NCBI RefSeq assembly: GCF_013409005.1
Contig: NZ_JACBZO010000001.1
Coordinates: 1-64,000 of the forward strand
Direction: 5' to 3'
DNA from: Demequina lutea
Lineage (GTDB): Bacteria > Actinomycetota > Actinomycetes > Actinomycetales > Demequinaceae
Length of the DNA stretch: 64,000 bases
In this document: positions 8,420 to 16,451 of the stretch, in pieces
Layout: the number at the start of each line of letters is the position of its first letter
Numbering within the stretch: position 1 is the first letter of the stretch
Notes under the pieces: generated by a model
What the model saw: only the letters and a program-made list of their open reading frames with translations
Told to the model about the DNA's origin: nothing
Databases searched by the model: none
Position numbers and translations under genes: made by a program

Positions 8420-8937
8420 CCGATGCCCCACACGGTCACCAACAGCAGCGGCACGCTCGCCACGAAGGCGAGCGCCGCGAGCGCCCACGCCACAATCGCG
8501 ACCCAGCGGTGCCGCACGGCCACGGGAACCAGGGCGCGCGTCACCCATGCGGCAAGGCCCCCCGGTAGAACGAACGCAATGACCGCGGCCAACGGCTCGA
8601 TGGGGGCCCACACCACCAGCGGGACCGCAACCAACACGCCCAAGCCGAGACCCACGACCAGGTGAATCAGCCCGGCGCCGAGGGGCCGCCACGTGCGAGT
8701 GAGGCGCTCGGTGAGCCTGCCCACCGTATGGACCGCGACCGGCAAGCCAACTAACAGCGATGCTCCGGTGACCATGACGATCGCCACGAGCAGCGACAAC
8801 GGCATCCATTCGTCTCTGGATTCGGGCCCGCTCACGAGTATCGCCACGAGACCGCCGACCGGGCTCAAGATCGCGAAGGCCACCTCGGCAATGCCAAGCG
8901 CCACCCACGCGCGCTTGGTCTCCTCGCTCGCGCTCAC
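8416..8937 (-). CDS. Uncharacterised four-TM membrane protein, paralogue of the adjacent gene
   Basis: 173 residues starting at GTG 8937 (VSASEETKRAWVALG). There are about four hydrophobic segments, with a conserved central VHTVGRLTE motif and a C-terminal VRHRWVAIVAWALAAL. The next gene upstream on the same strand encodes a clear paralogue sharing IALG.AEV, GVHTVGRLT, AVIAFV.P and MRHRW, so this is a tandem duplication. No known family is recognised. The start was placed by analogy with the paralogue, where the same AACGTGAGC context occurs; a longer in-frame version is possible but would add residues absent from the paralogue. It ends convergently with the SRAP gene (4-nt overlap). Confidence 0.7.
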   Translation of the reverse strand: MSASEETKRAWVALGIAEVAFAILSPVGGLVAILVSGPESRDEWMPLSLLVAIVMVTGASLLVGLPVAVHTVGRLTERLTRTWRPLGAGLIHLVVGLGLGVLVAVPLVVWAPIEPLAAVIAFVLPGGLAAWVTRALVPVAVRHRWVAIVAWALAALAFVASVPLLLVTVWGIG

Positions 8938-9132
8938 GTTGCCACCGCAGTCTGACCCAAGCGGATGTCGTCCCCATTCATGGATTCCCCCAAAGATCCA
9001 CAGCGCATCGTGCCCCGCCGCACCGCGAAGGCGCCCTGCGGCGCCGGTCACCACACATTAGCGCGCGGGTTGCGCTGCCACGAGGTTGACGCCGACCAAC
9101 TCGGAACAACCGATCGACAGGATCCAGGCGGT

Positions 9133-9654
9133 CTAGAGGTTCCCGGCCACCAGGCTGGCAACAAACACAAGGGTCAAGCCCCAGAGGACGGCCGCAAGCG
9201 CCCACGAGGTGATCCTGATCCACCTGTGGCGCATGGCGAGCGGCATGAGCAAGTTTGTCCCGAGCGCCACGAGACCAACGGGGACGACAAACGCGATGAC
9301 GGCCACGGCCGGTTCCATCGGGGACACGTGGATCATCATCGCCGCCACCACCGCGCCCATGCCTAGGCCCATCACGAGGTGAGCGGAGGACGCGCGAAGA
9401 GATGACCTCCCCGCCACCCACTTGGCCGTCAGCCTGCCCACGGTGTGCACGCCGATCGGTATTCCCACGAGGACGGCGAAGACGCCCACCACGAGCAGCA
9501 TCGCGAACAACGCGAGAGCCGCCCAGCCGTCGCGCGTGTCCGTGGCGGGAAGTGCCATCGCAAGCCAAGCGCACGCCGTGTACGTGACCGCGAAGAGCAC
9601 CTCAGCGAGCCCAAGAGCGATCCACGTGCGCCAGGCCGGCTCGCTCATGCTCAC
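9133..9654 (-). CDS. Uncharacterised four-TM membrane protein, tandem paralogue
   Basis: 173 residues from GTG 9654, which overlaps the birA stop codon (GTGA); an ATG two codons later (9648) is an alternative. The protein has hydrophobic segments near residues 12-32, 43-65, 87-108 and 145-168, and the motif IGVHTVGRLTAKW in the middle, matching its paralogue 195 bp downstream. Coupling to birA suggests co-expression but no functional link is obvious. The family is not recognised. Confidence 0.72.
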   Translation of the reverse strand: MSMSEPAWRTWIALGLAEVLFAVTYTACAWLAMALPATDTRDGWAALALFAMLLVVGVFAVLVGIPIGVHTVGRLTAKWVAGRSSLRASSAHLVMGLGMGAVVAAMMIHVSPMEPAVAVIAFVVPVGLVALGTNLLMPLAMRHRWIRITSWALAAVLWGLTLVFVASLVAGNL

Positions 9655-10544
9655 GTTGCCCCGCGCAACCGCACGTCGCCTGCCGTGACCGCGACCGCCT
9701 CTCCCGCGGCTGTACGCACGGTGAGCGAGCCATCGGCGCCGATGCCCTCGGCTACACCGGTGAGGGGCGAGGCGCCCGTACGCTCCACCAGCACCTGGCG
9801 ACCAAGAGTGCACGTCACGGAGGCCAGCTCCGCCACGAACGCATCGGGGTCCGCCTCGGCGCTGTTGATCTCGGCGGCCAGTTGCCGCGACAACGCGTCG
9901 AGCAGGAGCGCCCTGTCGAGCAGCCTGACCCCCACCATGGCCATCGAGGTCGCGTGGGGCACCGGAAGCTCCGCTCGCGTCTGCGAGACGTTGACGCCGA
10001 TGCCCGCCACCACGGCGTCCTCGTAGACCTCGCACAGGATGCCTGCGATCTTGCGCATCGAGCCCCATCCCGCAATGTCGCCTTTGACACCGCCCTCGGT
10101 CTCGTCAGCGCAGTTCACCACCACATCGTTCGGCCACTTGAGGCTCGCTTCGATGCCCACGGAACGCATCGTCTTCACTGCGGCGAGACCCACGACGAGC
10201 GGAACGAGCCCCCACCGTTCTCGCGGCAGGCGCGGCCGCAACACATAGCTGACGGTCAGCGCGGCACCCTCGGGTGTGAGCCACTCGCGGCCCGCACGTC
10301 CCCTCCCCGCAGTTTGGTGATCCGCAACAAGCGCGCTCATGTGGGGCCACGCATCGGGCTCCACGGCCAGGGCCTCGAGAAGCTCCGAGTTGGTCGACGG
10401 CGACGCCTTGGTGACCACCAGCAGCGGGAGCGCAGCATGCTCGCCCGTCAGCGACGCGAGTGAGTCCGCGGTCAGCGCGGCCCTGGACGCGGCGACCGAG
10501 TGAAGAGGGGCGCCGGCGCCGGCGTCGGCATTAAAGGTGTCCAC
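9651..10544 (-). CDS. birA: Biotin--[acetyl-CoA-carboxylase] ligase
   Basis: Attaches biotin to the lysine of the BCCP domain through biotinyl-5'-AMP. The 297-residue protein has the adenylate-binding GRGRAGREW motif near residue 78, the KWPNDVV motif near 135 and a C-terminal SH3-like domain ([16 protein letters not shown]). There is no N-terminal helix-turn-helix, so it is the monofunctional type and not a repressor. It starts at GTG 10544 and is divergent from accD with only 37 bp between start codons. Its substrate is probably the biotin carrier domain of the acyl-CoA carboxylase alpha subunit encoded 6 kb away in this window. Confidence 0.93.
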   Translation of the reverse strand: MDTFNADAGAGAPLHSVAASRAALTADSLASLTGEHAALPLLVVTKASPSTNSELLEALAVEPDAWPHMSALVADHQTAGRGRAGREWLTPEGAALTVSYVLRPRLPRERWGLVPLVVGLAAVKTMRSVGIEASLKWPNDVVVNCADETEGGVKGDIAGWGSMRKIAGILCEVYEDAVVAGIGVNVSQTRAELPVPHATSMAMVGVRLLDRALLLDALSRQLAAEINSAEADPDAFVAELASVTCTLGRQVLVERTGASPLTGVAEGIGADGSLTVRTAAGEAVAVTAGDVRLRGAT

Positions 10545-10581
10545 CCGGCTAGGCTATCTGCGAGTTGATCAAGGGAGCACT

Positions 10582-12171
10582 GTGTCCGACACCGCCACCC
10601 CCAAGTCCACCGCGGCCGCGCTCGACGCGCTGCGCGAGCGGATGCATGCAGCAGTCGACGTCTCCGAGGCCGCCGCACAAGAGAGGCAGCACGCGCGAGG
10701 CAAGAAGAGCGCGCGCGAGCGGGTCGGGCTGCTGCTCGACGAGGGCTCATTCGTCGAGTTCGATGCCCTCACGCGCCACCGCTCCACCAACTTTGGGCTC
10801 GACAAGAATCGCCCCCACGGCGATGGCGTCGTGACCGGCTACGGCACCGTCGACGAACGCCAAGTGGCCGTCTACTCTCAGGACTTCACGGTCTTTGGCG
10901 GCTCGCTCGGCGAGATTCACGGACACAAGATCACCAAGGTGCAGGACTTCGCGTTGCGCACCGGCGTGCCCCTCATCGGCATTTCCGACGGCGGCGGCGC
11001 GCGCATTCAGGAGGGCGTCGCCGCACTCACGCAGTTCGCCGAGATCTTCCGTCGCAACGTGGCGGCATCGGGCGTCATCCCCCAAATCTCGATCATCCTC
11101 GGCCCCAGCGCGGGCGGCGCGGTCTACTCACCCGCCCTGACCGACTTCATCGTCATGGCCGACGGCACGTCGCAAATGTTCATCACCGGCCCCGACGTCA
11201 TCAAGTCCGTCACCGGCGAGGAGGTGACGTTCGAGGAACTTGGCGGCGGCCAGACCCACAACGTGAAGTCGGGCGTGGCGCACTACTTGGCCGAGGACGA
11301 GGACGACGCGATCGACTACGTGAAGCACCTGCTCACGTTCCTGCCATCCAACAACCTGTCCGATGCCCCCGCGTGGGACGTCGACGTGGACCTGGAGCCA
11401 AACGAGGGCGACCTCGCGCTCGACACGCTGGTTCCCGACAGCGACAACCAGCCCTACGACATGAAGCGGGTCATCGAGGCGGTCCTCGACGACGGCGACT
11501 TCCTCGAGGTGCAGCCGCTCTTCGCTACCAACATCGTGGTGGGATTCGGCCACGTCGAGGGCCACTCGGTGGGCGTCGTCGCCAACCAGCCACTCTCGAT
11601 GGCCGGCGCCTTGGACATCAGCGCCGCCGAAAAGGCCGCTCGCTTTGTCCGCACCTGCGACGCGTTCAACGTGCCGGTGTTGACGTTTGTCGACGTGCCA
11701 GGCTTCCTGCCCGGCGTGGACCAGGAGCACCAGGGCATCATTCGCCGCGGTGCCAAGCTCATCTACGCGTACGCAGAGGCGACCGTGCCGCTCATCACCG
11801 TCATCACGCGCAAGGCCTACGGCGGCGCGTACATCGTCATGGCGTCCAAACAGTTGGGCGCCGACATCAACCTGGCTTGGCCCACCGCGCAGATCGCGGT
11901 CATGGGTGCGGGTGGCGCCGTCAACATCCTGCAGCGACGCGCCCTCGCGGCCGTCACCGAGGCCGGCGGCGATGCGGTGGCCGAGCGCGCTCGCCTCACG
12001 GCCGAATACGAGGACGCGATCGTGAACCCGTACGACGCGGCCGACAAGGGCTACGTCGACGCGGTGATCGAACCGAGCGAGACTCGCGCGCAGATCGTGC
12101 GCGGGCTGCGCGCGCTACGCACCAAGCGCGCCGCGCTACCCCCCAAGAAGCACGGAAACATCCCGCTGTGA
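10582..12171 (+). CDS. accD: Acyl-CoA (propionyl-CoA) carboxylase beta subunit
   Basis: Carboxyltransferase subunit that moves CO2 from carboxybiotin to acetyl- or propionyl-CoA. The 529-residue protein matches AccD5/PccB throughout: [11 protein letters not shown] at the N-terminus, the oxyanion glycines in [11 protein letters not shown] and [13 protein letters not shown] in the first crotonase half, and [10 protein letters not shown] in the second half. The start is GTG 10582 with a good AAGGGAG at 10571. The stop overlaps the start of the epsilon subunit gene. The block birA-accD-accE-maf-alpha subunit is the order known from mycobacterial accD5/accA3, so a role in making malonyl- or methylmalonyl-CoA for lipid synthesis is likely. 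Confidence 0.94.
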   Translation: MSDTATPKSTAAALDALRERMHAAVDVSEAAAQERQHARGKKSARERVGLLLDEGSFVEFDALTRHRSTNFGLDKNRPHGDGVVTGYGTVDERQVAVYSQDFTVFGGSLGEIHGHKITKVQDFALRTGVPLIGISDGGGARIQEGVAALTQFAEIFRRNVAASGVIPQISIILGPSAGGAVYSPALTDFIVMADGTSQMFITGPDVIKSVTGEEVTFEELGGGQTHNVKSGVAHYLAEDEDDAIDYVKHLLTFLPSNNLSDAPAWDVDVDLEPNEGDLALDTLVPDSDNQPYDMKRVIEAVLDDGDFLEVQPLFATNIVVGFGHVEGHSVGVVANQPLSMAGALDISAAEKAARFVRTCDAFNVPVLTFVDVPGFLPGVDQEHQGIIRRGAKLIYAYAEATVPLITVITRKAYGGAYIVMASKQLGADINLAWPTAQIAVMGAGGAVNILQRRALAAVTEAGGDAVAERARLTAEYEDAIVNPYDAADKGYVDAVIEPSETRAQIVRGLRALRTKRAALPPKKHGNIPL

Positions 12172-12410
12172 GCGATCAGGAAGAACTGGTCGCCGCCGCC
12201 GCTTCCATGCGGGTGGTGCGCGGCACACTGGACGATGACGAGCTGGCGGCCCTCGTGGCCGGAGTGGTCGCGATGGCGGGAGCCCGAGAAGAAGAGGACG
12301 AGCCAGGCTCGCCGACGTCCGCGTGGATGGACCGCGCCCGCACGATGCGCGGCGTCAGTGTGGGCGTGCTCGGCCACGGCTCGGTCGCGTGGCGACACTC
12401 GCTCCGATGA
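12168..12410 (+). CDS. accE: Acyl-CoA carboxylase epsilon subunit
   Basis: Small accessory subunit (80 residues) that links alpha and beta subunits of actinobacterial acyl-CoA carboxylases. The start GTG 12168 overlaps the accD stop. Its sequence has [20 protein letters not shown], the common epsilon motif (VVRG-P/T-x-E/D-ELAAL), and ends in a region with [10 protein letters not shown]. It overlaps the following SanA-like gene by 4 nt. Identification is by motif and by its position directly after accD. Confidence 0.87.
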   Translation: MSDQEELVAAAASMRVVRGTLDDDELAALVAGVVAMAGAREEEDEPGSPTSAWMDRARTMRGVSVGVLGHGSVAWRHSLR

Positions 12411-13030
12411 TGCGGCTGCACCCGAAGTACAGGTGGGTAGCGGCGGCGATCGTCCTGGTGCCCACATTTGTCGCCACCCCGTGGGCGATCGTGCGGATCA
12501 GCACCTCTTCGTCGGTGCGTCCCGCCGACGCGACGTTCACGCACGCCGATGCCGCCGTGGTGCTTGGCGCCCGCGTCTATGCGGACGGGCGGCCGTCTCG
12601 CTTTCTTCGCGAGCGCATCGAGGTGGGCGTGAAGCTCTACCTGGATGGCACGGTGGACAGGATCATCATGAGTGGTGACGGCAATGACAGTTCCGGCTTT
12701 GGGGAGCCGACCGTCATGCGGAAGGTCGCCGAGAGCATGGGCGTGCCCGCCGACGCCATCGTGGAGGACCCCCACGGCGTCGACACCTACTCGTCGTGCA
12801 TCAACGCGCGCGACACCTTTGGCGCCACGAGCGTCATCATGGTGAGCCAGGCGTTCCACGTGCCACGTGCCGTGTGGATTTGCGACAACATTGGCCTCGA
12901 CGCTCAAGGCGCCTACCCGCCCCAGTGGCTCACCAAGTCGACCGTCGTCGGCCACGCGCGCGAGGTCCCGGCCGACGCCAAGGCGATGATCGACGTGTGG
13001 AGCGGGCGCGTTCCCAACGCGGCTTCCTGA
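12407..13030 (+). CDS. SanA/YdcF-type DUF218 membrane-anchored protein
   Basis: 207-residue protein with one N-terminal signal anchor (residues about 10-29) and an extracytoplasmic DUF218 domain. Motifs typical of SanA/ElyC/YdcF are visible: DAAVVLGARVYADGRPS, then IIMSGDGN, SSCINARDTFG and VSQAFHVPRAVW. SanA-type proteins affect envelope barrier function, but the biochemical activity is not settled. The ATG at 12407 overlaps the accE stop, and a second in-frame ATG follows at once. It is translationally coupled to the carboxylase genes although no direct link in function is known. Confidence 0.83.
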   Translation: MMRLHPKYRWVAAAIVLVPTFVATPWAIVRISTSSSVRPADATFTHADAAVVLGARVYADGRPSRFLRERIEVGVKLYLDGTVDRIIMSGDGNDSSGFGEPTVMRKVAESMGVPADAIVEDPHGVDTYSSCINARDTFGATSVIMVSQAFHVPRAVWICDNIGLDAQGAYPPQWLTKSTVVGHAREVPADAKAMIDVWSGRVPNAAS

Positions 13031-13086
13031 CCGTTCCGCGTCCAGGGACACCGTCCGCCTCGCCGCCCCTCCCGGGACCTTGGTAA

Positions 13087-13105
13087 TTAGGCAAGCCTTG
13101 CCTTA
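13087..13105. promoter_or_regulatory. DtxR/IdeR-type iron box upstream of feoA
   Basis: TTAGGCAAGCCTTGCCTTA is a near-perfect palindrome that fits the DtxR/IdeR 19-bp consensus. It ends 16 bp before the feoA ATG and overlaps or abuts the presumed promoter (TACGTATAT follows directly). Iron-loaded repressor here would shut off the feo cluster. Confidence 0.85.
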
Positions 13106-13121
13106 CGTATATCCTTGACGC

Positions 13122-13343
13122 ATGTTGCTGAGCGCGCTCCGTCCAGGTGTCGCCGCACACGTGCGCGCCGTCAGCACGGAGTCGAGCGCCGTCTTGAGGT
13201 TGCGTGAGATGGGTCTGCGACCGGGGGCGCTGGTGCGCATGGCTGGACGCGGCGCTGGGGGCTCACGCATCATCACCATTGGCGCCGCACGCATCGCGAT
13301 CGACGGCGCGACGGCCGCCCTCATCGACGTGGAAGCCGCATGA
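13122..13343 (+). CDS. feoA: Ferrous iron transport protein A
   Basis: 73-residue SH3-like cytosolic protein required for FeoB-mediated Fe2+ uptake. It has the FeoA core: a small hydrophobic start, LREMGLRPGALVRMAG in the middle and IAIDGATAALIDVE at the end. The ATG at 13122 has no obvious Shine-Dalgarno sequence and lies close behind the iron box, so the mRNA leader is short or absent. The stop overlaps the feoB start by 4 nt, giving a coupled feoA-feoB-feoC-like operon. Confidence 0.9.
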   Translation: MLLSALRPGVAAHVRAVSTESSAVLRLREMGLRPGALVRMAGRGAGGSRIITIGAARIAIDGATAALIDVEAA

Positions 13344-15298
13344 GCGCGCAGGGAGACTGCCACTCCGGTCCCACCCGCGGCGCCAGAGCCACGGCCGCCG
13401 CCGGCACCCTGACCACCGCCACCCTTGCTACCGTGCCCCGCACCGCGAGCGTCCTGCTGGTCGGCAACCCCAACGTCGGCAAGTCGACCCTGTTCAACGC
13501 GCTCACGCGCGCTCGGCAACGCGTCGTCAACGCCCCTGGTACCACGGTGGATCTCACCCAGGGCGTGTGGTCAACGGAACGCGACGACCTCACCCTGGTG
13601 GACCTTCCCGGCACCTATAGCCTCATCGCCCGCTCGCCCGACGAACAGGTAGCGGCCGATGCCGTGCGTGACACCTCGCACGACCTCGCCGTGGTGGTCC
13701 TCGACGCGACGGCGCTCAGCCGGTCGCTCTACCTGCTGGGTCAGGTGGCGCGCGCGGGCAGGCCCGTCGTCACCGCCCTGACGATGTTCGACCTGGCGCA
13801 GGCGCGCGAGGTCGCGCCGGACGCGGGGGCGCTGTCGCAGGCGCTCGGCGTTCCGGTGATCGAGGTCAACGGCCGCACGGGCAAGGGGCTGCAGGAACTC
13901 GCCTCCGCGGTCACCGAGGCCCTCGAGAACCCGAGCCACATCAAGGGTGTCGCCCCGCACGTTGCCGCCGACGATCTGCCCGACAACCTCACCGAGGCCC
14001 AACAACTCTTCGATTGGGTCGAGACGATCACGGACGCGGCCGCCACCTCGGCGGACCCCCGGACCACGGTGAGCGACCGTCTCGATCGCGTGCTCCTCAA
14101 CCCGTGGGTGGGACCCGCGGCGTTCCTCGCCGTGGTGTGGGGGGTGTTCCAGCTCACGACCGTGGTGGCGTCGCCGCTCATAGACGCCGTCGCCCGCACC
14201 TTCAGTGGCCCCGTCGCCGGTTGGGTGACGTCGGCGCTCGGAGCCGTCAACTCGCCGTCCTGGTTCGAGTCATTCATCGTCGGCGGCGTGCTTGCCGGCG
14301 TAGGCACCGTCTTGTCGTTCGTGCCGCTCATGGCGATCATGTTTGCCGCGGTCTCAGCCCTCGAGTCGACCGGCTACCTGGCCCGCGTCGCCGTCGTCGC
14401 CGACAAGGCGATGCGCGCACTCGGGCTCGACGGTCGCGCGATGCTCCCCCTCATCGTCGGCTTCGGATGCAACGTGCCCGCACTGTCGGCCACCGCCGTG
14501 TTGCCCCACGCGCGTCAGCGGCTGCTCACCGGACTGCTCGTTCCGCTCACCTCATGCACCGCGCGGCTCGCGGTGTACCTGCTGTTGGCACACACGTTCT
14601 TCCCTGGCTCGGCGGGCACCGTCGTCTTTGGCATGTACGTCGCGTCCGTCGCGCTCGTCATCGGCGGGGGCCTCATCGCGCGCCACACCGTCATGCGCGA
14701 CCTCAAGCCGGAGCCGCTCATCATCGCGCTCCCCGACTACCAGCTGCCCCACCTCAAGACCCTGGGCATGGGCGTCTGGACCCGCATCGCGTCGTTCATC
14801 CGCAAGGCCGGTTCCGTCATCGTCGTGGCCGTGATGGTGCTGTGGGCGTTGCAGGCCATTCCCGTGCGGGGTGGTCACGAGATCGCCTCCGTCCCCGTCA
14901 ACGATTCTGTCTACGGCGCCGTCGCTCAGGGAGTCGCTCCCGCCTTGGCGCCGATGGGCCTTAACGACTGGCGAATCTCCGCCTCGCTCGTCGCCGGCAT
15001 CGCCGCCAAGGAGGTCACCATCGCCTCCCTCGCCCAGTCCTACGCCTTGGACTCCGCGAAGGACGCGAGCCTGGGTCAACAGTTGCGCGCCACCGTCGAG
15101 CGCACGTCCGGAGGCGCCGCGGGTGCGGCGGCACTCGCCCTCATGGTCTTCGTCTTGGCGTACTTGCCGTGCATGGCGACCCTCGCGGAACAGCGCCGCC
15201 TCTACGGCTTGCGCTGGACCGCCGCCGCCGCCAGCGCCCAGTTGGTGAGCGCCTACGGACTCGCGATCCTCGTCTTCCAGGTGGGGAGGCTGCTGTGA
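13340..15298 (+). CDS. feoB: Ferrous iron transporter B
   Basis: Fe2+ permease with an N-terminal GTPase domain. The 652-residue protein has G1 GNPNVGKST near 49, a G2 region NAPGTTVDL, G3 DLPGTYS and G4 TMFD, where Thr replaces the more common Asn of FeoB. The membrane part shows GFGCNVPALSATAVL and LTSCTARLAVYLLL, the cysteine-containing segments of FeoB, and a second Gate-type repeat. The first 30 residues are a low-complexity extension. The start overlaps feoA and the stop overlaps the FeoC-like gene. Regulation by the upstream iron box is expected. Confidence 0.95.
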   Translation: MSAQGDCHSGPTRGARATAAAGTLTTATLATVPRTASVLLVGNPNVGKSTLFNALTRARQRVVNAPGTTVDLTQGVWSTERDDLTLVDLPGTYSLIARSPDEQVAADAVRDTSHDLAVVVLDATALSRSLYLLGQVARAGRPVVTALTMFDLAQAREVAPDAGALSQALGVPVIEVNGRTGKGLQELASAVTEALENPSHIKGVAPHVAADDLPDNLTEAQQLFDWVETITDAAATSADPRTTVSDRLDRVLLNPWVGPAAFLAVVWGVFQLTTVVASPLIDAVARTFSGPVAGWVTSALGAVNSPSWFESFIVGGVLAGVGTVLSFVPLMAIMFAAVSALESTGYLARVAVVADKAMRALGLDGRAMLPLIVGFGCNVPALSATAVLPHARQRLLTGLLVPLTSCTARLAVYLLLAHTFFPGSAGTVVFGMYVASVALVIGGGLIARHTVMRDLKPEPLIIALPDYQLPHLKTLGMGVWTRIASFIRKAGSVIVVAVMVLWALQAIPVRGGHEIASVPVNDSVYGAVAQGVAPALAPMGLNDWRISASLVAGIAAKEVTIASLAQSYALDSAKDASLGQQLRATVERTSGGAAGAAALALMVFVLAYLPCMATLAEQRRLYGLRWTAAAASAQLVSAYGLAILVFQVGRLL

Positions 15299-15594
15299 GT
15301 GGCATCTTCGATTCCGTCATGACCCAGTTGGCCGCGGGCGCCAGCCCCCGCTCGGCGGCACGCACCCTGGGCATTTCGCTCGACCTCGCTGAGGCCGTCG
15401 CCGAGGAGGCCACCCGCATGGGGCTCGTGGTGAGCGGCGGCTCGGCCTGCGGCACGTGCGTGCCCGCATCATCTCCCGCTTGCGCCGGCTGCCCCTTCAC
15501 CGACGGCAGGGCCGCCGGGGCTACATCTCGAAGCGGTCCCACGCCCGTCACGCTCACACCCCTCACATTCACAACGCGCCCTCGCTCTCGCTAG
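15295..15594 (+). CDS. FeoC-like small cysteine protein
   Basis: 99-residue protein starting at GTG 15295, which overlaps the feoB stop. The first 48 residues look like a small winged-helix domain (ARTLGISLDLAEAVAEEATRMGLVV). Then come four cysteines, Cys52-x2-Cys55-x7-Cys63-x2-Cys66, suited to bind an Fe-S cluster or a metal. This layout agrees with FeoC, the proposed Fe-S-dependent regulator or stabiliser of FeoB, although the spacing differs from the enterobacterial form. The tail after residue 70 is low-complexity, Thr/Pro-rich. The maf gene begins 10 nt downstream. Confidence 0.75.
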   Translation: MSGIFDSVMTQLAAGASPRSAARTLGISLDLAEAVAEEATRMGLVVSGGSACGTCVPASSPACAGCPFTDGRAAGATSRSGPTPVTLTPLTFTTRPRSR

Positions 15595-15604
15595 GCTCCA
15601 TCGG

Positions 15605-16237
15605 GTGATCACCTTCACCCTCGCCTCCGCGTCCCCTGCTCGCCTCGCCACCTTGCGCTCCGCGGGCTTCGACCCGATCGTCGTGGTGAGCGGAGTCGAC
15701 GAGGACGCCGTTCTTGACGAGGCCCGCGCCGCGTCGGGCGGCACCCTCACCCATGCCGATGCCATCCTGATCCTCGCCAAAGCCAAGGCGGAGGACGTCG
15801 CGAGCAGGGCATCGGCCGGGCTGGTACTCGGTTGCGACTCGATGCTGGAACTCGACGGCGAGATCATGGGCAAGCCTCGAGATGCCGTCACCGCCACCGC
15901 TCGGTGGCGCGCGATGCGCGGCCGCTCCGGGGCGCTTCACACGGGCCACTGGCTCGTCGACTGCCGCGAGGGTCACCCCGGCGCGACGGGAGGCGTCGCG
16001 TCCACCGCCGTTCACTTTGCCGATCTCAGCGACGCCGAGATCGCCGCATACGTCGCGACGGGCGAACCGCTCAACGTCGCTGGCGCGTTCACGGTCGACG
16101 GCATCGGCGGGTCGTTTGTCGAGAGCATCGAGGGCGATCACCACAACGTCGTCGGAGTGAGCCTTCCGTTATTCAGGCGGCTACTCGGGGAACGCGGAGT
16201 GAGCGTCACCGAGTTGTGGAGAGCGAACGGCGCGTGA
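15605..16237 (+). CDS. maf: Maf-like nucleoside triphosphate pyrophosphatase
   Basis: House-cleaning enzyme that hydrolyses non-canonical or methylated NTPs such as dTTP/UTP or m7GTP. The 210-residue sequence starts at GTG 15605 with LASASPARLATLRSAGF (the SxSxRR-type phosphate motif; here the second Arg position is Leu) and has GCDSMLELDGEIMGKP, the KP-containing metal site. The C-terminal NVVGVSLPLFRRLL motif is also typical. It follows the FeoC-like gene by 10 nt. In related genomes maf sits between accE and the carboxylase alpha gene, as it does here apart from the inserted feo cluster. Confidence 0.9.
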   Translation: MITFTLASASPARLATLRSAGFDPIVVVSGVDEDAVLDEARAASGGTLTHADAILILAKAKAEDVASRASAGLVLGCDSMLELDGEIMGKPRDAVTATARWRAMRGRSGALHTGHWLVDCREGHPGATGGVASTAVHFADLSDAEIAAYVATGEPLNVAGAFTVDGIGGSFVESIEGDHHNVVGVSLPLFRRLLGERGVSVTELWRANGA

Positions 16238-16340
16238 CGTGGCGTGCCCGGTGGTACGCCAACCCATGGGCGACCCGGGACCGCCGTTTGTGGCGGCTCC
16301 ACAACCTTCACCCCCGTAGGTCCCTGAGAGCCCTCAGTTT

Positions 16341-16357
16341 TTGTAGGTTCCCTACAA
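16341..16357. promoter_or_regulatory. 17-bp palindrome upstream of the acyl-CoA carboxylase alpha gene
   Basis: TTGTAGGTTCCCTACAA has perfect 7-bp arms around a 3-nt centre and lies about 95 bp before the start codon of the alpha subunit. A short hairpin with CTGAG/CTCAG arms followed by TTTTT sits directly upstream (16324-16342) and may end the maf transcript. The palindrome is a candidate operator for a lipid-responsive repressor. I cannot name the regulator. Confidence 0.5.
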
Positions 16358-16451
16358 TTCGGGTCCCGCATGCTGTGCTCCCCTCCAAAACCACGGCCAG
16401 GGGGGTTCGAACACGGTGGATGCCACCGCACTGCGGGGTAGGTTGAGCAAC

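Noticed and set aside
13340-15298. Thr in place of Asn in the FeoB G4 motif as a sign of a broken GTPase
   Set aside because: The general G4 consensus allows N or T followed by x-x-D, and all other FeoB motifs are intact.
16401-16415. GGTTCGAAC word that looks like the T-arm of a tRNA
   Set aside because: No matching acceptor stem, anticodon arm or D-arm can be built around it. It lies in the promoter region of the carboxylase alpha gene.
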